Source: an uncultured Oscillibacter sp. (lineage in GTDB: Bacteria; Bacillota; Clostridia; Oscillospirales; Oscillospiraceae). Taken from it: a stretch of 14,277 nucleotides of DNA. Below, piece by piece: positions 8,201 to 13,997 of the stretch. Position numbers and translations under genes: made by a program. The stretch is taken from NCBI GenBank assembly GCA_910587875.1, contig CAJUOD010000044.1, forward strand, positions 1 to 14,277. The letters run 5' to 3'. Positions within the stretch are counted from its first letter, which is position 1. Every line of letters begins with the position of its first letter. The notes under the pieces are model-generated. The model was given only the letters and a program-made list of their open reading frames with translations, ran no database searches and had not been told where the DNA came from.

Positions 8201-8604
8201 AGGAAATCATAAAGAACGCCACTGAACAGGCTCTACGGATCTTGAGAGAAATGAATGCTGACCGTGAGAGCTTCCGTAAAATTGGACTCACTTTTGAAGA
8301 AAAGGCCTTTTATGATATTTTGATGACGTTGCGAGATAAGTACAATTTTGAGTATGGCGAAGACAAAGTAATCGATGGTATGCAGGTTAATAATAAATGT
8401 AGATCTTTGGCTCAAAAGATTAAAGAGATCATCGATACAAAATCTTCGTTTGCGGATTGGATCAACAATCAAATTGTCCGGGATCAACTCAAATTTGATA
8501 TTAAGGTATGTTTGATCAAAAATGGCTATCCGCCTCAATACAGTCCGGAGGTTTTCCGTAAAGTCATGGAACAGGTTGAAAATTTTGAGGAGAATCACAC
8601 ATAG
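5269..8604 (+). CDS. hsdR: Type I restriction-modification system restriction endonuclease subunit R
   Basis: HsdR cleaves unmodified DNA after ATP-driven translocation and joins the M2S core. The 1111-residue product carries all expected parts. The PD-(D/E)xK nuclease is RPDILLF with Asp144, then Glu158 and Lys160 in MELKN, within residues about 30-200. Walker A is GATGCGKT at 302-309. The DEAD-like box is DEAH at 414-417. Motif III is GFTGTP at 460-465. Motif VI is QTISRVNR at 700-707. Residues about 840-1111 form the C-terminal region that contacts the methylase, including helical and charged segments. The start ATG has an ideal GGAAGGAGG site and overlaps the hsdS end by 23 bases. The catalytic residues are intact, so restriction should be active. 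The 5' half is more GC-rich than the 3' third, a possible sign of mosaic origin. Confidence 0.97.
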   Translation: MPKLQSYNGRYCESDYENAFLGFLEEEDWQYLPGGSIPRASRREVLYTDDLELFLRNTNPDLVPEEICQIIDTVRLAGAESEFSTLHKIYGWMVDGIQFTPQSGLPRMVALIDFDKPKNNIFRAVNQFTVEYTNNGQTETRRPDILLFVNGMPLCVMELKNPADVRATIHDAWKQINVRYWRDIPGLLHYCPLACISDGVKTRLGTVRTPYEHFYAWRRVNDGDKVSTLPFEETRTMVKGVYSPERFLEIFRDYIYFQDSEYDGEEREIVCRYPQFFATRLLKKSIIKSVAEKSGKGGTYFGATGCGKTYTMAFLARQLALRCTDVPEIGSPTIVMIVDRDELQKQGAQLFTKSKEFLNLGEVRVVPSRSVLRQELGARKSGGFYICTIQKFCDRKDDKIGLINNRANIICFSDEAHRTQIEHANRIKFSEDADKNMKAMVSKPYAKVLKEAFPQATFVGFTGTPIDQTYQTFGAEIDRYTMDQAVADGLTVSIKYHPRIAKVLLDQEKVRQIEDYYRKCFDDGATEEDIEASKKAMSSMEIILGESSRLERLAVDIHDHYVSACANDPGRVQKAMIVCSNRQIAYDLLQKFREKYPEWFEEKKAPDGISPSEEELRELKPMPFIAMVASVGKDDDKKMYDYLGGVRNSKRSEELDTAFKQDKSNFHIAIVVDMWITGFDVPSLTYMYNDKPLKRHLLIQTISRVNRKYPGKEYGFIVDYIGIRDNMREAMKIYGGDSSIAPSADDVEQAMGMFREELSILKDLFAGYDLTPFLDPAGDPVRRYKLLAKAAEYVFVSTQELQKESQDGKRVDKVSFKKYFLETVKRMRGAYDICQPSGELAEDESALAQCFMAIAGFVRKMSGTDTEVDTDTMNRHVARMVEEALKYSKVENVLEDGEQEDIFSPEYFEKLSDVKMPASKLEVLVKLLRRNITEYGKTNRIAAKKYQEMLEETIRQYHERRKHLTAEEAGEAQEQTSEEIIKNATEQALRILREMNADRESFRKIGLTFEEKAFYDILMTLRDKYNFEYGEDKVIDGMQVNNKCRSLAQKIKEIIDTKSSFADWINNQIVRDQLKFDIKVCLIKNGYPPQYSPEVFRKVMEQVENFEENHT

Positions 8605-8608
8605 CTTG

Positions 8609-8617
8609 TGGTATGAT
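8609..8617 (+). promoter_or_regulatory. Possible weak extended -10 promoter before the AlbA_2 gene
   Basis: TGGTATGAT (TG at 8609-8610, TATGAT at 8612-8617) matches an extended -10 box. No -35 box is found at the proper distance. It could give the downstream gene some expression independent of hsdR. Confidence 0.3.
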
Positions 8618-8627
8618 ATGCGAAGGG

Positions 8628-8636
8628 GGAGGTGAT
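8628..8636 (+). promoter_or_regulatory. Strong ribosome binding site that selects a TTG start
   Basis: GGAGGTGAT is a near-complete match to the 16S rRNA 3' end. It lies 5 bases before TTG 8642 and 17 bases before the first ATG (8654), so the TTG is the better start. Confidence 0.75.
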
Positions 8637-8641
8637 CCTAA

Positions 8642-10255
8642 TTGCGTATCCCAATGACTGTTGAAGAGTTACTGGAGGCCAAGGAGGGCGAAAGCATCCA
8701 GTTCAAAGAGGCGAAGAACCGGTTTGATTCTGGTGAAGCGGCACGATGCTGCTGCGCCCTCGCGAACTGCGGTGGAGGGAAATTGGTCTTTGGCATAACG
8801 GATGAGCGGCCTCGCCGAGTGGTAGGGAGCAATGCATTCAACCAGCCGGAGCGCACGCGCAAAGGACTTATCGACAAGCTGAAAATCATGGTTGACTTTC
8901 AGCTATACGAATATCAAGGCAAGCGTGTTCTAGTATTTGATGTGGCAAGCCGCCCGCTTGGGCTGCCTGTGCAAGTCGATGGCATAGCGTGGTGGTATGA
9001 AGGGGACAGCCTGATTCCAATGCCGGAGGAAATTCGGCGTAGGATCTATGCCGAAGCCGGGTTTGACTTTTCGGGGAGCATTTGTTCCGCTGCTAATTTA
9101 TGTGATTTGGATGAGTCTGCAATCGAGGCATTCCGAAGCAGATGGGTGACAAAAAGCGGAAATCAGAGGTTCAAGAGCCTCTCCGCGGAACAACTGCTCC
9201 GTGACTGCGAAGCGATCATGGATGATGGGATCACCTATGCGGCGCTGGCGCTGTTCGGAAAGAGGGAGTCGCTGGGCAAATACTTGCCCCAGGCGGAGAT
9301 CATATTTGAATACCGGTCTTCGGAGGCGTCAGGACCGGCGAACCATCGGGAAGAGTTTCGAATGGGTTTCTTTGCCTGCTATAATCGCCTGTGGGAATTG
9401 ATTAACTTGCGGAATGACAAACAGCATTACCAGGACGGGTTTTTTATCTACGATATCCCGACATTTAACGAGCGGGTGGTCCGTGAGGCGATCCTGAACG
9501 CTGTCAGCCATAGAAATTATCAAATGGGCGGAAGCGTGTTTATTCGCCAGTATCAGGACCGGCTTACGGTCGAGAGCCCGGGAGGCTTTCCCAATGGGAT
9601 TTCATTGGAGAACATTCTTGACCGCCAGCTGCCTCGCAATCGCCGCATAGCGGAGATCCTGGCCCTTTGCGGCTTGGTGGAGCGGTCCGGGCAGGGAATG
9701 AATCTCATCTATGAATTAAGTATCAAAGAGGCAAAGCAACTTCCTGATTTCACAGGTACGGACGAGAATTTTGTCAGTATTACCCTAAACGGTTTGGTAC
9801 TGGATACAAGGATGCTGTCGCTGATCAATCAAATTGGGAATGACCGGATGGAGACGCTTTCGACCGGGAATTTTTTAGTAATCAATGCGCTTTATCACGG
9901 CAAGAGCATTCCAGAAAATCAGAGACCGTGCCTCGAAAAACTGACAGAACTTGGGCTCGTGGAGCATGTTGGCCGCAGTAAATATGTTCTTGCCCGGAAT
10001 CTATATGCGGCGGCAGGAAAAGCCGGAATACACACACGCATAGTCGGATTGGATCGAGATACAAACAAAGAATTGCTTTTAAAGCATATCAGCAAAAACG
10101 GAAGTAAGGGAACACCTTTTAAAGAGTTACAGCAGGTATTGCCAGGGCACAATCGTGGCCAAATTCAGGTTTTGCTACGGGAACTTCGCACGGATGGAAG
10201 GATAGAATGCAAAGGGAAAACGAATGCAGCCAAGTGGTTTTTGACCGAGGAATGA
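8642..10255 (+). CDS. AlbA_2 (Schlafen-type) / GHKL ATP-binding protein linked to the type I RM operon
   Basis: This 537-residue protein belongs to the COG2865-like family of predicted regulators. Residues about 8-130 are an AlbA_2 domain (formerly AAA_4), with EGESIQFKEAKNRF, an ANCGGGKLVFGI core and a P-L-P-(V)-x-x-(D)-G-x-x-(W)-(W)-x-x-G end. Residues about 255-370 are a GHKL-type ATPase, with REAILNAVSHRNY (Glu282, Asn286), SPGGFPNG (from Ser312) and SGQGMNL (from Ser349). The last part, about 400-537, looks like two winged-helix modules, including GTPFKELQQVLPGHNRGQIQVLLRELR. The start is TTG because of the strong ribosome binding site 5 bases upstream. It follows hsdR by 37 bases in the same direction, so it is probably co-transcribed. 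Proteins of this family often accompany RM and other defence genes; whether this one regulates the operon or acts in defence is inference. It ends 25 bases before a phased repeat/hairpin that could be its operator or a transcript end. Confidence 0.85.
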   Translation: MRIPMTVEELLEAKEGESIQFKEAKNRFDSGEAARCCCALANCGGGKLVFGITDERPRRVVGSNAFNQPERTRKGLIDKLKIMVDFQLYEYQGKRVLVFDVASRPLGLPVQVDGIAWWYEGDSLIPMPEEIRRRIYAEAGFDFSGSICSAANLCDLDESAIEAFRSRWVTKSGNQRFKSLSAEQLLRDCEAIMDDGITYAALALFGKRESLGKYLPQAEIIFEYRSSEASGPANHREEFRMGFFACYNRLWELINLRNDKQHYQDGFFIYDIPTFNERVVREAILNAVSHRNYQMGGSVFIRQYQDRLTVESPGGFPNGISLENILDRQLPRNRRIAEILALCGLVERSGQGMNLIYELSIKEAKQLPDFTGTDENFVSITLNGLVLDTRMLSLINQIGNDRMETLSTGNFLVINALYHGKSIPENQRPCLEKLTELGLVEHVGRSKYVLARNLYAAAGKAGIHTRIVGLDRDTNKELLLKHISKNGSKGTPFKELQQVLPGHNRGQIQVLLRELRTDGRIECKGKTNAAKWFLTEE

Positions 10256-10279
10256 AAAAGCCTCGAAACTTGAGACTAA

Positions 10280-10320
10280 ATTGCAACCAAATTGCAATAA
10301 GGTTGCAATTTGATTGCAAT
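10280..10320 (+). repeat. Four 8-base ATTGCAAY units at an exact 11-base period, also a 19-bp hairpin
   Basis: The units are ATTGCAAC 10280, ATTGCAAT 10291, GTTGCAAT 10302 and ATTGCAAT 10313, each start 11 bases after the last, about one helical turn. Each unit is itself nearly palindromic around TTGCAA. The whole block is also an inverted repeat: arms 10280-10298 and 10302-10320 around the loop AAG, with one C-A mismatch and one G-U pair. No U-tract follows, so it is not a classic terminator. It could be an operator array, an iteron-like site or a structured transcript end. Confidence 0.8.
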
Positions 10321-10330
10321 AAACTCCAAT

Positions 10331-10533
10331 AAAAATAAACTGATGATAAGAATGGACGGCTCATAAATATTGCTGGGGTTGTTGAAAAAGATAAGATTAA
10401 CGGTTCGAACCCGCTCAGTGGTTATGGCACTTTGTTGAAGAAAGCAAACCTAACTTGTGGAGAATGAGAGAGGGACTGTGATTTAGAGAGGCAAAGAATC
10501 AGTTTTCCGCATCTTTATACACAGCCAGAATAA
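10331..10533. other. Non-coding stretch without recognised features
   Basis: This is part of the 781-base gap between the AlbA_2 gene and the first recombinase fragment. I see no open frame with a ribosome binding site and no stable hairpin. A GGTTCGAACCC string near 10402 resembles a tRNA T-arm but lacks the rest of a tRNA. Confidence 0.5.
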
Positions 10534-10537
10534 AGAC

Positions 10538-10575
10538 CAGGTAATGTTGTATCCTGTGCAGCAGGTAATATTACC
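10538..10575 (+). repeat. Repeated CAGGTAATRTT with a perfect 12-base palindrome
   Basis: CAGGTAATGTT at 10538-10548 recurs as CAGGTAATATT at 10562-10572, 24 bases later. The second copy lies in the perfect palindrome GGTAATATTACC (10564-10575). About 230 bases downstream is the tRNA att remnant, so these may be protein-binding sites of a former recombination system. The function is inferred. Confidence 0.5.
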
Positions 10576-10596
10576 GGAACTATCTGGGGGAGAGCT

Positions 10597-10743
10597 GTGA
10601 TTTTCCAGCGGCCGCATTCCTCCGTTTACCGTGCATCAATTTCCGTGCGGTGCGAATTCGATTTTAAGTGCCTGACCCACACCGTGACCCACAATGCGAA
10701 AAAAGCGGACGGAATCAACGGAGTAAAGGATACCGGAGACTGA
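10597..10743 (+). pseudogene. Possible C-terminal remnant of the element's integrase
   Basis: A frame open from 10534 ends with TGA at 10741-10743. A GTG at 10597 is preceded by GGGGGAGA, but no family domain is visible. The tail reads EFDFKCLTHTVTHNAKKADG, with a doubled T-H-x-V-T-H pattern. Tyrosine integrases of Clostridia elements often end in such repetitive Thr/Pro/His tails just before the terminator and the tRNA att site. The position and direction here fit exactly that: terminator at 10759, tRNA remnant at 10808. The catalytic domain is absent, so this would be a decayed remnant. It may instead be chance open frame. Confidence 0.3.
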
Positions 10744-10758
10744 CTGCTTCTGGAGCCG

Positions 10759-10803
10759 AAAGCGCCCAAGAGCACCAAAAACGGCTCCTTGGGCGCTTTT
10801 GAT
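10759..10803 (+). terminator. Strong hairpin terminator at the element end
   Basis: AAAGCGCCCAAG (10759-10770) and CTTGGGCGCTTT (10788-10799) form a perfect 12-bp stem, followed by T and GATAC. GGAGCC (10752) can also pair with GGCTCC (10783). The A-rich left arm and T-rich right arm allow action in both directions. It ends just before the tRNA-derived sequence. Confidence 0.8.
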
Positions 10804-10807
10804 ACAC

Positions 10808-10852
10808 TTCGTAATCAGCAGGTCGTGTGTTCGAGTCACATCAGTAGCTCCA
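10808..10852 (+). mobile_element. Attachment site: 3' half of a tRNA-Thr(CGT) gene left at an element end
   Basis: The stretch reads as a tRNA from the anticodon loop onward. The loop TTCGTAA (10808-10814) gives anticodon CGT, followed by the 3' anticodon strand TCAGC and the variable loop AGGTC. The T-arm is GTGTG-TTCGAGT-CACAT (10825-10841), then the acceptor strand CAGTAGC, a T and encoded CCA at 10850-10852. The five bases before 10808 do not pair with TCAGC, and upstream there is a terminator instead of a D-arm, so the 5' half is missing. Integrases that target tRNA 3' ends duplicate this half, leaving a remnant at one end. Because the tRNA-type terminator follows at 10861, the element lies to the left and the original chromosome to the right. 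Confidence 0.8.
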
Positions 10853-10860
10853 AAGTAGAC

Positions 10861-10905
10861 AAAACCTGTGTGTAACGATAGTTATACGCAGGTTTTGCTT
10901 TTCTT
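10861..10905 (+). terminator. Terminator of the original tRNA-Thr gene
   Basis: A 16-bp stem (10861-10876 with 10881-10896, two G-U pairs) closes a GATA loop and is followed by GCTTTTCTT. It starts 8 bases after the tRNA CCA, as expected of a native tRNA terminator. Confidence 0.85.
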
Positions 10906-10967
10906 GGTGAAATTGCATTAAAACCGGGACTAGGAACTAGCTGTAATCACATACCACACGCGTCGGC

Positions 10968-11014
10968 AAGCAGATTTAAGGAGATCAGTTCTCTCTTAAA
11001 CCTGCTTTTATTTA
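10968..11014 (+). terminator. Second hairpin terminator
   Basis: AAGCAG-A-TTTAAG-GAGA (10968-10984) pairs with TCTC-T-CTTAAA-C-CTGCTT (10990-11007), with one mismatch and one bulge, followed by TTTATTTATG. The source of its transcript is not clear; 10911-10967 holds no recognised gene. It lies just before the recombinase fragment. Confidence 0.6.
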
Positions 11015-11036
11015 TGTTAAAGAAAGTGAGGTAATT

Positions 11037-11357
11037 TTGAAACTTCCATATGGGTATGTTTTACTCGGCGATGAAGTCGTCGTACATAAAGAAAAGGCGG
11101 ATGTTGTCCGCAGCATATTTAAGTATTACTTTGCCGGAGCCAGCTTGGGGAAGATTGTTAATATGCTCTTTACGAAAAGCATCCTCTCCCCCATAGGGAA
11201 CCCAAAATGGACCAGGGCGGCTGTGGATAAGCTCCTGACCAATAAGAAATATATCCCAATCGTTGGTGTGAGTGTGTATATGGAAGCTCAATTCGAAAAG
11301 AATCGGCGCTGTAATCTGGATTATGACAGAGTCGGACATCCGAGAAATTGCAGCTGA
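11037..11357 (+). pseudogene. Recombinase-domain (serine recombinase family) fragment
   Basis: The 106-residue frame matches the central Recombinase domain of large serine recombinases: LPYGYVL, HKEKADVVRSIFKYYFAGASLGKIVNML, IGNPKWTRAAVDKLLTNKKYI, then EAQFEKNRRCNLDYDRVGHPR. In full-length proteins this domain follows a resolvase domain with the nucleophile Ser and precedes a Cys-rich zinc ribbon and coiled coil; both are absent here. The product breaks off after GHPR, where relatives continue toward the zinc ribbon, so the fragment is truncated. TTG 11037 has AGTGAGGT just upstream, but the open frame extends back to 10980. It may be a short stand-alone recombinase-domain protein, but a remnant is likelier. 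Confidence 0.7.
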
Positions 11358-11543
11358 CTTTCATCTGTGGGTAGATCCGAAAGCGCGGTTGGCAATCATT
11401 AGGAAACATGTGTAGTTGTGATATCATTTTATTCCCGGTCCTGATATTGCGTGCGGCACCTGTTTTCTGTATGGCGGCAGACTTTGTTGGACTCCATAGA
11501 ATTTCCCGATTTGTTGCCGCGCACAAAATGAAGACTGGTAACA
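11358..11543. other. Gap without recognised gene
   Basis: No open frame with a ribosome binding site and no strong hairpin are seen. It lies between two mobile-element remnants and is probably degenerate element DNA. Confidence 0.4.
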
Positions 11544-11786
11544 ATGCCGCATGACGCAATACGGCAATGGAAGAGTACCGGAAAGACTTGCACTTTCAGT
11601 GAATACCTTGATCTGATCGCACCAGCACAAGAGGAATATATCCGAAAATGCACGGATGGCCTGACTACCTTCGCGGCCCACTGGGCGGTGAACCACCAGG
11701 AAGTCTGGCCTTATGGCCTGCGGGATTTCACTCTGGGCATGGTCAGTGTCTGGGACCTGGATGACGCGATGGATTCAAAAAGTTAG
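11544..11786 (+). CDS. Small hypothetical protein, 80 residues
   Basis: A frame with ATG at 11544 and stop at 11784-11786 encodes a soluble, Trp-rich product containing AAHWAVNHQEVWPYGLRDF and ending SVWDLDDAMDSKS. No good Shine-Dalgarno site precedes it, and no family is recognised. Codon bias in the second half (from about 11640) looks more gene-like than in the first. It could therefore be the 3' end of a larger gene whose beginning was lost, which fits the surrounding recombinase remnants. A spurious frame is possible. Confidence 0.35.
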   Translation: MPHDAIRQWKSTGKTCTFSEYLDLIAPAQEEYIRKCTDGLTTFAAHWAVNHQEVWPYGLRDFTLGMVSVWDLDDAMDSKS

Positions 11787-11890
11787 GAGGAAATGCCGCA
11801 AAAGTATGGCGGCTCCTTGTGAGCCCCGCAAAAAGAGCACCGGAATCGCTGGTGTACTCCTCCGGAAATCTGCAATAAGGAGATAATCCA

Positions 11891-12118
11891 ATGTCTGCCG
11901 CTCCGGCAGGGCATCTGCGTGACGCCGGTCCAGCCTATGACGGGGACAAGCCCTGGAACAAGAAGATGGTGGCCCGCATTCTGGAGAATGTAAAATACAC
12001 CGGTCCAGGCCCTCCGCCAGCCGACGGAGCTGCTCAAGGAAGCAGGCTCTATCAGCAAACCGAGGGCTCCCGCCGGTTTTACCGGCGGGAGCCTGTTCTC
12101 TCTATACTGTTCGGAATA
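11891..12118 (+). pseudogene. Second recombinase-domain fragment, frameshifted
   Basis: From ATG 11891 the frame reads LRDAGPAYDGDKPWNKKMVARILENVKYTG (about residues 9-38 of the frame), a typical motif of small recombinase-domain proteins (YDGDKPWNK-M--RILE---YTG). After KYTG the frame becomes low-complexity Pro/Ala. The +1 frame then reads VQALRQPTELLKEAG and runs to a stop at 12116-12118, so a frameshift near 12005 is likely. AAGGAG at 11878-11883 precedes the ATG, but the N-terminal half of the family is missing. The end overlaps the hairpin at 12065. This is a remnant, different from the fragment at 11037. Confidence 0.5.
12065..12093 (-). terminator. Hairpin terminator between the recombinase remnant and the collagen-like operon
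   Basis: GGCTCCCGCCGGT (12065-12077) and its exact complement (12081-12093) form a 13-bp stem around TTT. It lies 36 bases beyond the stop of the minus-strand collagen-like gene. The plus-strand side is followed by TGTTCTCTCT and the minus-strand side by a weak CGGTTTG, so it probably serves both converging transcripts. Confidence 0.75.
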
Positions 12119-12128
12119 ATGGCCCCGC

Positions 12129-13037
12129 TCAGTCGCCCAGCCGGACGACCAGCATGGAAGCGCCCGAGGCGCCGCTGGCCAACTGGACATTGCCCACGCC
12201 GGGGAGACCGCCCACGCCGGGGATGCTGGGGGTCGTGGTGTAAGCCTGAAGCTCGATCGTGGTGCGCTCCAGCAAGGGCAGTGTGACCGTGCATTCAAAC
12301 TGCTGGGCGCCCATCGTGGGGGCGATGACGCCCTCATAGTCGTCGGCGCTGGAGATCAACAGCCGGGTCCCCACCGGCTGGACGGAGGGGATGCTGAGGG
12401 TCACACGGTAGGAGATCTGATAGGTGCCCGCCTCCTTCACGTAGAACAGCGACTTTTCCCCGAGCATCGAGCTTGATTCGCCCAGGGGGATCTCCGGGCA
12501 GAGGACCGACACATCCGGAAAGACGATGAAATCATCGTCACCGAGGCCGACGCTGTTGCCCCGGGTGTTGGAGGCGTAGGAGGCGATGGCCGTGGGGTTG
12601 GGTCCCGGGGCCCCGGTGGGGCCGGTGGGACCGGCGGGCCCTTCCGCTCCGTCGGGGCCGTCGGGGCCGTCGGGGCCGGCCTCGCCCTCGGCGGGGCCCT
12701 CGGGACCCTCGGGGCCCTCAGCGCCCATGGGGCCCTCGGGGCCGGGGAGGGTGGGGGCCTTCAGCACCGCGCCCAGCTTGGAGGTCAGCGCCATCTGCTG
12801 CTCCATGATGCCGGACAGGGTGTCCTTCACGCTTTTGTTGACCTGCATCACCTCGTCCAGGGAGGCCGCCTCGTCCAGACCGGGCATGGTGCCCAGGACG
12901 TATTGCAGCTTCTCGCCCTCGACGTTGAGGAGGTGGCTCAGGCTCAGCTCCTCGGCGGCGATGGAGGAAATGATCTCGTTGAGGCTGCCCTCTCGGGTCA
13001 GCGGGGGATCATTCTTGGGGAATGTGGGCATTGACAT
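12129..13037 (-). CDS. Collagen-like protein 2, acidic Gly-X-Y repeats and C-terminal BclA-like domain
   Basis: The product has 302 residues in three parts. Residues 1-95 are a helical head (FPKNDPPLTRE, SSIAAEELSLSH, NVEGEKLQYVLGTMPG), a head common to Clostridia and Paenibacillus collagen-like proteins. Residues 99-147 are Gly-X-Y collagen triplets. Residues 148-302 are a beta-rich end like the BclA/C1q-TNF jelly-roll group (F-V-K-E-A-G-T-Y-Q-I-S-Y block, final SGASGASMLVVRL). The repeat is 6 triplets, one extra Glu, then 10 triplets, with 10 acidic and no basic residues. Such proteins form trimers and in Bacillus and Clostridioides coat the exosporium; the same place here is inference. The start has GGAGGGG upstream in the 13-base gap behind the paralogous gene, so the two form an operon. 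A signal peptide is absent, as in spore-layer proteins. Confidence 0.88.
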   Translation of the reverse strand: MSMPTFPKNDPPLTREGSLNEIISSIAAEELSLSHLLNVEGEKLQYVLGTMPGLDEAASLDEVMQVNKSVKDTLSGIMEQQMALTSKLGAVLKAPTLPGPEGPMGAEGPEGPEGPAEGEAGPDGPDGPDGAEGPAGPTGPTGAPGPNPTAIASYASNTRGNSVGLGDDDFIVFPDVSVLCPEIPLGESSSMLGEKSLFYVKEAGTYQISYRVTLSIPSVQPVGTRLLISSADDYEGVIAPTMGAQQFECTVTLPLLERTTIELQAYTTTPSIPGVGGLPGVGNVQLASGASGASMLVVRLGD

Positions 13038-13050
13038 AAGGCACCCCTCC

Positions 13051-13905
13051 TCAGCTCAGACGGACCATGGACAGGGAAGCTCCGATGGAGTTGGGCAGCA
13101 GGGTCACCAGGCCCGCGAAACCGTACACCTGCAGGGAGACCTTGGCCCCCGCCGGTAGATCCACCAGGAAATCGTTGGCCAGGCGGCTCAGAGGCGTCGT
13201 CTGGGGCATGACATTGGAGGCTTCGATTTCCGCGCCGTTGACCATCAGCCGGGCGCCGAGGGTCAGGGGCGTGACGGAGTTGATGTTATAGGAAACCCGA
13301 TACCGTCCGGCCTCCGCCACGGTGAAGGTGTCGTTGTCCCCGTTGACGGTGATGTCGGGAGACAGGGTCTGGGCATCCGGCAGGGCCACGTTGGTGCCGG
13401 ACCTGAGGACCGTGAACGCCGCACCCTTGTTGCTGGCGGCATAGGCGTTGGTGGCGGTGACATTGGGTCCGGTGGGTCCGGTGGGGCCGGCAGGGCCGGT
13501 AGGCCCGGTGGCTCCCGCGGCTCCGGGGGCTCCGGCGGGGCCGGCAGGACCGCCTGCGGGGCCGGCAGGGCCCTGGGGGCCGGTGGGGCCGGTGGGGCCG
13601 GTGGGACCCTGCATGGGAGAGGCGTCCAGAGCGCCCTGCATCTTCCCTTTCAGGAAGATCTGGTTCTGAACAGCAGTCTCCAGCAGACCGCGAACGCTCT
13701 CATTGGCGTTCAGCACGTCTTCCACGGTTGCTGCGGGGCCGCTGAGGCCGGGCAGGGTTCCGAGGATATATTGCATCGTCTCGCCCTCAGCATTGAGGAT
13801 ATGGCTCAGGCCAAGCTCCTCCATGGCGATGGAGGAAAGAATCTGATTAACCGCATCTTCCCGCTGGATGGGCGGGTCAACGTTGGGGAAACTGGGTAGA
13901 GACAT
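13051..13905 (-). CDS. Collagen-like protein 1, GPT/GPA repeats and C-terminal BclA-like domain
   Basis: The product has 284 residues and is paralogous to the next gene in the operon. Its head at 1-95 (FPNVDPPIQRE, SSIAMEELGLSH, NAEGETMQYILGTLPG) aligns without gaps for over 50 residues with the paralogue. Residues 100-148 are collagen triplets, mostly GPT and GPA and with no charged residue. They again have one extra residue (Gly) after 6 triplets and before 10 more. Residues 149-284 are the beta-rich end (FTVAEAGRYRVSYNI, final GASLSMVRLS). Thr-rich GPT triplets are the known sites of O-glycosylation in BclA; glycosylation here is inference. AAAGGAG lies about 11 bases before the ATG. A sigma-K-like promoter is seen at 13998-14026. 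No signal peptide is visible. Confidence 0.88.
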   Translation of the reverse strand: MSLPSFPNVDPPIQREDAVNQILSSIAMEELGLSHILNAEGETMQYILGTLPGLSGPAATVEDVLNANESVRGLLETAVQNQIFLKGKMQGALDASPMQGPTGPTGPTGPQGPAGPAGGPAGPAGAPGAAGATGPTGPAGPTGPTGPNVTATNAYAASNKGAAFTVLRSGTNVALPDAQTLSPDITVNGDNDTFTVAEAGRYRVSYNINSVTPLTLGARLMVNGAEIEASNVMPQTTPLSRLANDFLVDLPAGAKVSLQVYGFAGLVTLLPNSIGASLSMVRLS

Positions 13906-13997
13906 AATTGAGAAGCTCCTTTCACATTGTGGGTTGCGTTGCGAAAGCGCATAGGCAAGCCGGCGGGAGAAGAAGGCTCTCCAGCGCGTGCCCGAGA

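Noticed and set aside
10395..10420. GGTTCGAACCC resembling a tRNA T-arm, followed by a GCTCAGTGGTTA resembling a D-arm
   Set aside because: The order is wrong for one tRNA, only four of five T-stem pairs form, and there is no anticodon arm or CCA end.
10636..10839. Minus-strand frame beginning MTRTHDLLITK
   Set aside because: This start is the antisense reading of the tRNA T-arm and anticodon region, a well-known false gene call; the rest crosses the terminator.
12597..12755. Regular GC-rich repeats that could suggest a CRISPR array or tandem repeat locus
   Set aside because: They are in-frame Gly-X-Y codons of a collagen-like gene with no spacers; the same holds for 13465-13615.
12586..13158. 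Plus-strand 190-codon frame with Gly/Pro/Ser repeats
   Set aside because: It is the antisense reading of the collagen repeats, has no ribosome binding site and overlaps both real genes.
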